Origin: Prevotella sp.
Lineage (GTDB): Bacteria > Bacteroidota > Bacteroidia > Bacteroidales > Bacteroidaceae
Reading direction: 5' to 3'
Assembly: GCA_017557405.1 (NCBI GenBank)
Contig: JAFYYV010000051.1
Location: forward strand, 111,478 to 175,477
DNA length: 64,000 bases
Shown here one piece after another: positions 46,450 through 52,784 of this stretch; within the stretch, counting starts at the first letter, position 1; each line of letters opens with the position of its first letter. A model generated the notes under the pieces. It searched no databases and had not been told where the DNA came from. It saw only the letters and a program-made list of their open reading frames with translations. Made by a program: the position numbers and the translations under genes.

Positions 46450-46716
46450 TAGGTTAGGTAATTAGTTATACGTTCCGCTTTTCGTTAAGAACGTACAGCT
46501 AACCCAAACACCCAGTCTCAACAAGACATAAAAACGTGGACTATCTTCCTCGTCCACGTCCTTGGGTGTTTGGCCTAACCCGTAAAAGAAGACAACTCAG
46601 AAGCCCACGCTAAGTGGGCATCTGCATTATTCATCTTTTACGTCTATCTGTGGCCAAACTTCAAGGACGTTCTTTGAATAAGCAAATGCTTTCATAGTCC
46701 GGATTTCTCCCCGAAC
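46450..46716 (-). ncRNA. structured 5' leader with three hairpins, candidate riboregulator or attenuator
   Basis: On the minus strand, between the -7 box (46723-46730) and the methyltransferase ATG (46449). Hairpin 1 pairs 46634-46642 with 46581-46589 (9 bp) and holds an inner 6-bp stem (46603-46608 with 46614-46619). Hairpin 2 pairs 46563-46573 with 46504-46514 (11 bp, perfect) around an inner 8-bp stem (46552-46559 with 46534-46541). Hairpin 3 pairs 46489-46495 with 46469-46475 (7 bp). GGGTTAGG (46574-46581) and GGGTTAGC (46498-46505) can each pair with CCTAACC (46452-46458), which sits at the ribosome-binding position 2 nt before the ATG. A short ORF precedes hairpin 1. I do not recognise a described RNA family. 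Confidence 0.6.
46627..46695 (-). CDS. 22-residue upstream ORF in the methyltransferase leader
   Basis: ATG at 46695, TAA at 46627-46629; the peptide starts MKAFAYSKN and ends DVKDE. A GGGGAG stretch about 10 nt before the ATG could act as ribosome-binding site. Its last codons contain the 5' arm of hairpin 1 (46634-46642), so ribosomes that finish this frame would prevent that hairpin. This placement, not the peptide sequence, is the reason to consider it real. It may instead be chance. Confidence 0.45.
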   Translation of the reverse strand: MKAFAYSKNVLEVWPQIDVKDE

Positions 46717-46722
46717 TGTGGG

Positions 46723-46730
46723 CAAAGATA
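46723..46730 (-). promoter_or_regulatory. promoter -7 box for the methyltransferase leader
   Basis: TATCTTTG on the minus strand; predicted transcript start near 46716, giving a leader of about 265 nt. Confidence 0.55.
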
Positions 46731-46826
46731 CTACTTTTATTTGAAAATAGACGTTCTATTGTTAAAAAGATAACAAAAAAAAGTAGTTGTAGGAGCAAAA
46801 AAGTATGGGAACTGGCGATTTTTGTG

Positions 46827-46834
46827 TAATTTTG
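46827..46834 (+). promoter_or_regulatory. promoter -7 box for the 507-residue gene
   Basis: TAATTTTG, 6 nt before ATG 46840; either the mRNA is nearly leaderless or another start is used. Confidence 0.5.
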
Positions 46835-46839
46835 TAGAC

Positions 46840-48363
46840 ATGAAGCAATCATTACCCGAATATATCAAACATAATGAAGACTTGCGCAATGTTTTGCTTG
46901 CGCAAGATGGTGGCATCATGAAGTATCTGGCAGAGCACTTGGATGCTAATGGCACCGCCGCATTGTTCAACGACTATCAGGACCAGTGTGTTGAAGAGTT
47001 CTTCGAGAAAAACAAATGGGACCTGCGTGTAGTGTGGGCAGGTGATGAAATGAGACGGGCGGCTCTCGGATATGAACACCTGTGGAGAGAACTGCACTTG
47101 CAGACAAAGCTGAAAAAAGCTGTAGTCGATATGCCTGCTGAAACAATTGAAATCGTCAACGACTTCACCGAACAGTACTTGACATGGGCATACATGCAAA
47201 ATAGGCTGCGCTGGTTCCCTAATGGGATTATGCCCCTCGACGTTTACCAAGAAGCTATCGGAGTGTTTAGTTCGGCTGGATTGGCTTATAAGTGCATGCA
47301 GCTCATTCTCAGAGAGCATCACGCTAATGGTAAGATGGAAAAAACAAAGTCTGATTTTTACGAGGAGTTCCAAATCCGTCAGTATTTAAATCAACTCAAG
47401 TCTTGGCATTTCTTGCAGATGCGTCAGGCTGTTGCTGAAATGCTTGCGGGAAAAGATGCTGACCAATGCCGACAAATGGCCATTGACACGATGGAAAGGG
47501 TGAGAGGCTTTTCGCAGATGATATACACAGATGTTGTGGTTCAATCCCTGAGAGACATTGAGTATATGAAAGAGGCTGACCAACGAGAGAGTGACGGTGA
47601 GTGGCTGCGCGATGCTGCTTATCGTGCCATGCGTGAAGATTTCTCAGACAACATCAAGACACATTCCATGCACTACTACTATGCCCTCTTCGTAAACCTG
47701 CTGCAAGACTTAGGACAGATTTGGGCTGCCCAGTTACTGGTACATGATATAGACATGAAGGACTTGGAAGATCAGGTCGCTTGCATCATGAATCCTGTCA
47801 ACACACCTCGTTATTATGTAGATAAGCATTATTCCGACGACCAGCAAGGTCAATATTGCATCTCCAACAGCGAGATGGCAGAAAGATTGCTGAAAAAGAT
47901 TGGGCGAAAACTGTCACAACAGTGTTACCTGAAACTCGCTAATGAAGATATTAAAGAAAATGAAGCTATAAGTACGTTGTCCAGGGCCTATAACATATTG
48001 ACAAAAGAGGGGTTTGTTGATAGTAAGAGGACTAAACTAAGGTTATTTGTCGATGTGCTGCTGAACAACAAGAATGCAAAGATTTATTGGCAGAACGACC
48101 CTACACGCAAGTTCTTGAAAGAAGTAATCAATGTCTTTCTGGGTAAATCGAAAAGGTATTTATATCCTGCAATCTTAGCTCCGAGCGAGTGTGGCAAACA
48201 GTGGGCTTTCGTCAAGCAGCATTTTGTTGATGAGAAGGGTAACGGAATTGAAATTAAGAGCAACACCACCAAACTTGGCAAGAAAGACGTTGAGCAGTTT
48301 GAACGCATATTAAAGGCCATTTACGACCAGATTAAGATTTATCCGAAACCGAAAAAAACATGA
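46840..48363 (+). CDS. hypothetical 507-residue protein
   Basis: Not recognised. It is a soluble, largely helical protein without signal peptide, membrane segments or P-loop, with many aromatic and charged residues. A basic C-terminal region of about 90 residues (KSKRYLYPAILAPSECGKQW, ending KIYPKPKKT) might bind nucleic acid (inference). The start is ATG 46840, after the -7 box. It is transcribed away from the methyltransferase pair and toward the BT4734/VirE pair, separated from the latter by two terminators, so it is its own transcription unit. Context suggests a mobile or defence-type gene. Confidence 0.6.
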   Translation: MKQSLPEYIKHNEDLRNVLLAQDGGIMKYLAEHLDANGTAALFNDYQDQCVEEFFEKNKWDLRVVWAGDEMRRAALGYEHLWRELHLQTKLKKAVVDMPAETIEIVNDFTEQYLTWAYMQNRLRWFPNGIMPLDVYQEAIGVFSSAGLAYKCMQLILREHHANGKMEKTKSDFYEEFQIRQYLNQLKSWHFLQMRQAVAEMLAGKDADQCRQMAIDTMERVRGFSQMIYTDVVVQSLRDIEYMKEADQRESDGEWLRDAAYRAMREDFSDNIKTHSMHYYYALFVNLLQDLGQIWAAQLLVHDIDMKDLEDQVACIMNPVNTPRYYVDKHYSDDQQGQYCISNSEMAERLLKKIGRKLSQQCYLKLANEDIKENEAISTLSRAYNILTKEGFVDSKRTKLRLFVDVLLNNKNAKIYWQNDPTRKFLKEVINVFLGKSKRYLYPAILAPSECGKQWAFVKQHFVDEKGNGIEIKSNTTKLGKKDVEQFERILKAIYDQIKIYPKPKKT

Positions 48364-48376
48364 TTTTCGGTCAAAG

Positions 48377-48411
48377 AAAGTTGCGCACATTTTTTCGCGC
48401 GCAACTTTTTT
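48377..48411 (+). terminator. terminator 1 after the 507-residue gene
   Basis: Stem AAAGTTGCGC / GCGCAACTTT followed by further T residues, 14 bp after the stop. Confidence 0.8.
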
Positions 48412-48434
48412 AACATTCTTTTTTCCCCCATTAC

Positions 48435-48460
48435 AAGCCGTTCTTTGAACGGCTTTTTGC
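48435..48460 (+). terminator. terminator 2 after the 507-residue gene
   Basis: Stem AAGCCGTTC / GAACGGCTT with a 3-base loop, then TTTG. A tandem second terminator. Confidence 0.75.
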
Positions 48461-48578
48461 GCATAATATGTCCTCCCCCTTGACAGCGAATCTCATATTT
48501 TGTATCTTTACCTAAAAACGGTAATCCCCACCGTGCAAAACGGGGGGTAGTAAGTATAAATTATACAAAATAAAAAAT

Positions 48579-49217
48579 ATGGACTTTAACAACAAAAAAC
48601 CAACTTCTTTCGGTAACGAGGTAAATATCTCGTTTACCTTTTTTGGCAAGGGCCATTGGAGCGAGAAGGCACAGAAGTATGTGCCTTCTACTAAGCCGCA
48701 AATGAATGTCGATGTGGCATGGGTAGGCAACTATGTCTTATCGGAACGTGCGAAGTTGCAAACCTTGGAACTGCGCCAGATGATGGATACGGCAACCGAC
48801 CAGCAGATGCGTGACTACAAACTGCTACAGTTTGATGCTGTGGCTGCGGCTGGCGTTTTCAGCTATGGCAGTGCCGCAGGACTGGAAGTGAGGTCGCCTT
48901 ACATTGTTATTGACGTCGACGATTTGGTATCGACCGACGAGGCACGCGAGATTCAGCAGACCTTGATCAAAGACAAGGAGGTGGTGACAGCCTTGTGCTT
49001 TGTTTCACCAAAAGGTCTGGGCGTGAAGTGGTGGGCAGAGTTGCCAGAGTGGTGCAAGAACATGGACTTCCGTGAGCAGTATTCAGCGTTGAGTCGTTAC
49101 ATTGGCTATACCTATGGTATACTTGCCGACTCTACGGGCTCAAATGTAAATCGCCTGTGCTTTCTGCCATACGACCCTCATTGCTACATTCATCCGAAAT
49201 ATTTAACCAACAAATAG
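48579..49217 (+). CDS. BT4734-like (VirE N-terminal / primase-polymerase-like) protein
   Basis: A 212-residue protein resembling the BT4734/BF3469 N-terminal domain that normally precedes VirE ATPases in Bacteroidota. It contains the acidic pair of SPYIVIDVDDLVS (about 108-120), the FVSPKGLGVKWWAEL strand (about 142-156) and DSTGSNVNRLCFLPYDP (about 186-202). These positions match a primase-polymerase fold metal site (inference). The VirE-like helicase gene begins 10 bp downstream. A leader with two G/C-rich inverted pairs (48519-48552) precedes the start. Confidence 0.78.
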   Translation: MDFNNKKPTSFGNEVNISFTFFGKGHWSEKAQKYVPSTKPQMNVDVAWVGNYVLSERAKLQTLELRQMMDTATDQQMRDYKLLQFDAVAAAGVFSYGSAAGLEVRSPYIVIDVDDLVSTDEAREIQQTLIKDKEVVTALCFVSPKGLGVKWWAELPEWCKNMDFREQYSALSRYIGYTYGILADSTGSNVNRLCFLPYDPHCYIHPKYLTNK

Positions 49218-49227
49218 TTTTAAAGAT

Positions 49228-50781
49228 ATGAACAGTTTTTCTGACTTGGAGAAGCTGGAGCTATATGCACAGCAGATTCACGATTCGGGCATCGACATTA
49301 CGCCCGACCAGAAGAATGAGTGGACTCAGATTGCCTATGCCTGTGCCTCACAGGGCGAGGCTGGCCGCGAGCCTTTCCACCTCATTAGTAGTAACTATCC
49401 TGGCTACAGCCGCGAAGAAACCGACCGCCACTTTTCGTACTGCCTGAAGACCAGCAGGAACTGTGTCTCGTTGGGCTCGCTGGTGAAGATTGCCAAGGAC
49501 CACGGTTTGGAACTGAAGTTGCCCAAGGGGCGTCGGCCCAAGAGTGACGAACAAAAGGAAGAAGACGAACGCAACCGTTTTGAGCGTATGGAGGAAGAGT
49601 TGTTGAACTACGGAAAGTGGCGCATCAACAAATGGTTGAACCGCACCGAGGTTAAAGAAGGGGACAATAGCGAATGGCGCGAAATAGACGACCAAGACTA
49701 CAGCACATATATTATGCGCTTGAAGAAGGGCGGGCTGAACGTGAGTAAGAACGACATGATAGACATGACCGAGAGCCGCGACTTCTCGCCGTTGTATGAT
49801 CCCTGTCAGGAGTATCTTGACAGCCTCGAAATATGGGAGGAAGGAGACCCAGACTTCATCTTCGACATGTTCAGCTGTCTGCCCATGAAGGACGAGGAGA
49901 ACCGCGATTTCCTGATTGAGATGCAGCGGAAGTGGTTTGTCAACATGGTTGCCATGATGAAGGGTGTTGAGACAGAGAACCCGCTAATGCCTATTTACGC
50001 AGGACCTGAGTACACCATGAAGTCCACCTTCGTCAGAAACATCCTTCCGCCAGAGTTGCGCAAATATTATATAGAGGTCACCCCGGCCCAGCAGCTCGAC
50101 AAGGACTTCCTCATCAGTATGTCCGACTCGCCACTGATCAGTTTCGACGAGCTGAGCATAGGCAAGGACCAGAAAGCCGATGCACTGAAGCAGGCCATCA
50201 CACTGAACGAGACCAACGTCCGTGCTCCATACGGCAGAAAAAGCAAGTGGCGTAAGCGTACTTGCTCCTTTATCGGCACGACCAACGAGAACCAGTTGTT
50301 GCCTAACATAGGTGGACGTCGCCGCTTCCTGATTATCAGCATCGCAGACAACATTAAGCCAAGGCTGGAGACCATTAATTATGAAGGAGCCTATTCACAA
50401 GCTCTGCATCTGTTGCAGGATACCAACTACAACTATAAGCCCACCAAAGCCGAGTCGCAGCGCATATCGCTACTGAACGCTCCATTTATGATAACCAGCG
50501 AATGCGAGGCCGTGTTGGGTACACTACTTCGCAAGCCTAACGACGGCGAGAAGGGCCTGGCACTTGCTGCCGGTGACATTCTGCGTCTGCTCAATGAGAA
50601 GCATATCTATGGACGTGACTTTAACGTAAACAACATCGGTAAAGCCATGAGCAAGATGCTCTTTGAGAGCAGAAAGATTCACGGCTATCCCAAGTATCTT
50701 TGCGTGGTCATCACAGATACTGAACTTGAGCAGGCTCAGAAAGACCAGGCTGCCATGTTCGACACATATGAAGAGGAGTAA
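49228..50781 (+). CDS. VirE-family P-loop ATPase with PriCT-type domain
   Basis: A 517-residue protein. The N-terminus (about 15-90, with EWTQIAYACASQGEAGREPFH and the Y-C pair in HFSYCLKTSRN) looks like a PriCT_2 primase C-terminal domain. Then comes the VirE (superfamily 3 helicase-like) ATPase: a weak Walker A GPEYTMKSTF (about 258-267), LISFDELSIGKDQ as Walker B (about 303-315) and FIGTTNENQLLPNIGGRRRFL as sensor region (about 348-368). With the preceding gene it makes a split primase-helicase, commonly found in integrated elements of Bacteroidota; no integrase is adjacent. Confidence 0.8.
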   Translation: MNSFSDLEKLELYAQQIHDSGIDITPDQKNEWTQIAYACASQGEAGREPFHLISSNYPGYSREETDRHFSYCLKTSRNCVSLGSLVKIAKDHGLELKLPKGRRPKSDEQKEEDERNRFERMEEELLNYGKWRINKWLNRTEVKEGDNSEWREIDDQDYSTYIMRLKKGGLNVSKNDMIDMTESRDFSPLYDPCQEYLDSLEIWEEGDPDFIFDMFSCLPMKDEENRDFLIEMQRKWFVNMVAMMKGVETENPLMPIYAGPEYTMKSTFVRNILPPELRKYYIEVTPAQQLDKDFLISMSDSPLISFDELSIGKDQKADALKQAITLNETNVRAPYGRKSKWRKRTCSFIGTTNENQLLPNIGGRRRFLIISIADNIKPRLETINYEGAYSQALHLLQDTNYNYKPTKAESQRISLLNAPFMITSECEAVLGTLLRKPNDGEKGLALAAGDILRLLNEKHIYGRDFNVNNIGKAMSKMLFESRKIHGYPKYLCVVITDTELEQAQKDQAAMFDTYEEE

Positions 50782-50825
50782 AAATGTGGGTGATGGGGGA
50801 GGGGACGTTTCCTGTAACCTATATG

Positions 50826-50880
50826 AAAAAATACCTAAATCGCCAACTGATGTCAGTAGTGTATTTAGGTATTTTTTTTC
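50826..50880 (+). terminator. terminator of the VirE-like gene
   Basis: Long stem AAAATACCTAAAT / ATTTAGGTATTTT with a 20-base loop and T-run, 45 bp after the stop. Confidence 0.8.
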
Positions 50881-50941
50881 TTTATATCGTAGGATATACA
50901 TTCACCCTCACCCACGGAGCAGTTGTGCCGACATGAAAACC

Positions 50942-50980
50942 AAAAAAGGAGCAGATGGCTCATTCGTCCATCTGCTCCTC
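50942..50980 (-). terminator. terminator of the HU-like gene
   Basis: Perfect 12-bp stem (AGGAGCAGATGG / CCATCTGCTCCT), followed on the minus strand by TTTTTT. Confidence 0.85.
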
Positions 50981-51003
50981 CTCGATGTGCAATCCACAGG
51001 GCT

Positions 51004-51462
51004 TTAACCGCCTTGCTGTTGCTGGCCGTTGGCCTCCTCCTCTTTGGGAAGCAGGTCCTTCACGTTGCGTACGGTGACGTTGTTCAGGAACTGACGAGTG
51101 CGCTTCTGAGTGGCCACGTCCACGGTGTACTCAGGCTGGAAGAGAAGCTTGCTGCCCACGATGTTCTTCGTGGCAGAGAAATCCTCCTCACGCAAGGCAC
51201 CCTTGGTCTTGAGACCAATCTTGAACGAACCAAAACCGTCGAGCTTCACGCGGCGCGAGGCGTTCAAATGACGATTCATCACGTTCACCAGCTCGATGAG
51301 CACGGCTGAAACGTCTGAATACTTCACCGAAACGTTCTCCTCGATCTCCAACGCCATCTGCTTCAAAGCGACAGTGTCGGTGTGGATGGCACGGGCGAAG
51401 TACTGTCCCGAGGTCAGAGAGTTCTCGCGGTTGTCCTTGTAGACACGATACAAAACAGCCAT
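51004..51462 (-). CDS. HU/IHF-like histone-like DNA-binding protein
   Basis: A 152-residue member of the Bacteroidota HU-related family. The N-terminal segment carries VYKDNRENSLTSGQYFARAI, and the HU core runs about 30-125 with VSAVLIELVNVMNRHLNASRRVKLDGFGSFKIGLKTKG, where GFGSF is the HU hallmark. The glutamine/glycine tail is specific to this group. It probably bends or compacts DNA. The gene is monocistronic, with a promoter at 51555-51562 and a 12-bp terminator. Such genes often neighbour BT4734/VirE pairs, as here. Confidence 0.85.
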   Translation of the reverse strand: MAVLYRVYKDNRENSLTSGQYFARAIHTDTVALKQMALEIEENVSVKYSDVSAVLIELVNVMNRHLNASRRVKLDGFGSFKIGLKTKGALREEDFSATKNIVGSKLLFQPEYTVDVATQKRTRQFLNNVTVRNVKDLLPKEEEANGQQQQGG

Positions 51463-51554
51463 GATGTCCTCCTTTCATTAAATGATAAACAATTCGCTGC
51501 TGTCCTCCTTTAGCACCCCGATGCAGCGGTGTCGGAAGTGCTTCTTTCTAACAA

Positions 51555-51562
51555 CAAAGATA
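51555..51562 (-). promoter_or_regulatory. promoter -7 box for the HU-like gene
   Basis: TATCTTTG on the minus strand with TTTG exactly 20 nt upstream (51583-51586); leader about 90 nt. Confidence 0.65.
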
Positions 51563-51648
51563 CAAAATAATTTCCATATTACCAAAGGTTTATACAAATA
51601 TTTTTAAAGTATTTCTCGAACTTTGTCAAAACTGCGAGTAAGTGAGTG

Positions 51649-51735
51649 GAGAGTCAAGTTTGTTTGAACTATCCCGAACTGACGGAGCAGCGAGAGGAGA
51701 GCAAGTATACTTGAACTATCCCGAGACGCGACGGA
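51649..51735 (+). repeat. two-copy direct repeat around TTGAACTATCCCGA
   Basis: The 14-mer occurs at 51664-51677 and 51711-51724 (47 bp apart). Matching context continues on both sides: GAGAG before a CAAGT, and GACGGA after. Confidence 0.7.
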
Positions 51736-51769
51736 AGAAGATGAAGTCAACGTGAGCAGTTTCGGCGTA

Positions 51770-51900
51770 GCCAAAGCTATGGAATGACGTTGTCAAAGCT
51801 ATGGAATGACGTTGTCAAAGCTATGGAATGAGCGTGTCAAAGCTATGCAATGAGGCGGTCAAAGGATACAAATGACGCGGTCAAAGGGCATCTTTGACAG
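51770..51900 (+). repeat. 22-bp period tandem repeat array, locus 3
   Basis: Six units start at 51770, 51792, 51814, 51836, 51858 and 51880. The first two are almost identical (G[T/C]CAAAGCTATGGAATGACG plus TT); later units diverge in the middle. This is the best preserved of the three arrays. Confidence 0.9.
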
Positions 51901-51903
51901 ATA

Positions 51904-51932
51904 TAAAGATAAAAGATAAAAGATAAGAGATG
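51904..51932 (+). repeat. 7-bp period run of AAAGATA
   Basis: Three AAAGATA units and a degenerate fourth, directly after the 22-bp array. Confidence 0.65.
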
Positions 51933-52056
51933 ACGGTCAAATATAGTAAATCTTCGTGGAATTGTGCGACGCTTGCATCAACTCTTCCAAGTGTGAGCAG
52001 GCTCGACCATAGGTCAAATAGAAGCATTTTCATAAATTTTCATAAAAAATGCATGG

Positions 52057-52083
52057 AAATCCCCGTTGTTCGGGGATTTTTTC
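52057..52083 (+). terminator. terminator-like hairpin just upstream of nrfH
   Basis: Perfect stem AAATCCCCG / CGGGGATTT with a 5-base loop and a run of T, ending 33 bp before the nrfH ATG. A second hairpin (GCATTTT / AAAATGC, 52024-52053) precedes it. No gene lies upstream on this strand, so it ends an unannotated transcript or attenuates nrfHA. Confidence 0.6.
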
Positions 52084-52115
52084 TTATATTTAAAGCCTAA
52101 AACCATGTTTGCCGC

Positions 52116-52721
52116 ATGAAGTTAAAAAAACTACTATCCTTGAAAGACCGGTTTTCGTATAGGCAGAAAGTGGGTCTGCTGGTTGTGGCGGGTGTGATCT
52201 GTGGGCTCGGTGGGTTGTTCATGTACCTGCTCCGAGCGCATACCTATTTCGTTGGCGACAATCCGTCGGCCTGCGTGAACTGCCACATCATGACCCCTTA
52301 TTATGCCACGTGGAGCCACTCCTCGCATGGACGCGACGCCACGTGCAACGACTGCCACGTGCCCCACCAGAACCTGGCCATGAAGTATGGTTTCAAGGCG
52401 ATGGACGGAATGAAGCACACGGCTTATTTCGTGACCAATGCCGAACGACAGGCTCCGATGGCCGAGACGATGACAGGAGAGGTGGTGATGGACAATTGCA
52501 TACGCTGTCACACGCAACTGAATCAGGAGTTTGTGAATACGGGTCGCCTGAGCTACATGCAGCAGCAGGCCGAGGGTGGAAAGGTGTGCTGGGACTGCCA
52601 CCGCAGCGTTCCCCACGGTGGGATGAACTCGCTGATGGCCACGCCGAATGCGGAGGGGGTGACGCCACTGCCGCCATCGCCCGTTCCTGGTTGGCTGCAG
52701 AACCTTCTAAGTGAAAAGTGA
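52116..52721 (+). CDS. nrfH: NrfH membrane-anchored tetraheme cytochrome c
   Basis: NrfH takes electrons from menaquinol and feeds NrfA. The 201-residue product has one N-terminal membrane anchor (about 19-39) and four CxxCH heme sites: CVNCH, CNDCH, CIRCH and CWDCH (about residues 53, 75, 129 and 154). The last three codons and the stop codon lie inside a 7-bp repeat array (GTGAAAA, GTGAAGA, GTGAATA), so the natural C-terminus has probably been replaced by repeat sequence. nrfA starts 63 bp downstream, after the array. Confidence 0.93.
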   Translation: MKLKKLLSLKDRFSYRQKVGLLVVAGVICGLGGLFMYLLRAHTYFVGDNPSACVNCHIMTPYYATWSHSSHGRDATCNDCHVPHQNLAMKYGFKAMDGMKHTAYFVTNAERQAPMAETMTGEVVMDNCIRCHTQLNQEFVNTGRLSYMQQQAEGGKVCWDCHRSVPHGGMNSLMATPNAEGVTPLPPSPVPGWLQNLLSEK

Positions 52722-52742
52722 AGAGTGAATAGTGAATAGTAA
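52708..52742 (+). repeat. 7-bp period repeat array at the 3' end of nrfH
   Basis: About four units of AAGTGAA, AAGTGAA, GAGTGAA, TAGTGAA, overlapping the last codons of nrfH, followed by the inverted copy of the TTGACCGCTCGGC element (52751-52763). Confidence 0.8.
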
Positions 52743-52784
52743 GCGGCAAAGCCGAGCGGTCAAATCGTAAACATCAAAGATATT

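Larger units (their letters stand above)
51463..52115. other. 653-bp repeat-rich intergenic region before nrfH
   Basis: No gene. From left to right: leader and promoter of the HU-like gene, a diverged direct duplication around TTGAACTATCCCGA (51649-51735), six 22-bp repeat units (51770-51900), a short AAAGATA heptamer run (51904-51932), about 100 bp without recognised features, then two hairpins (52024-52053 and 52057-52083) just before nrfH. Confidence 0.7.

Noticed and set aside
46450-46716. Retron msr-msd or IscB-type guide RNA as an explanation of the hairpins
   Set aside because: No reverse transcriptase or RuvC/HNH IscB-like gene is nearby, and the neighbouring HNH protein is of the DUF262 type. 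An mRNA leader fits better.
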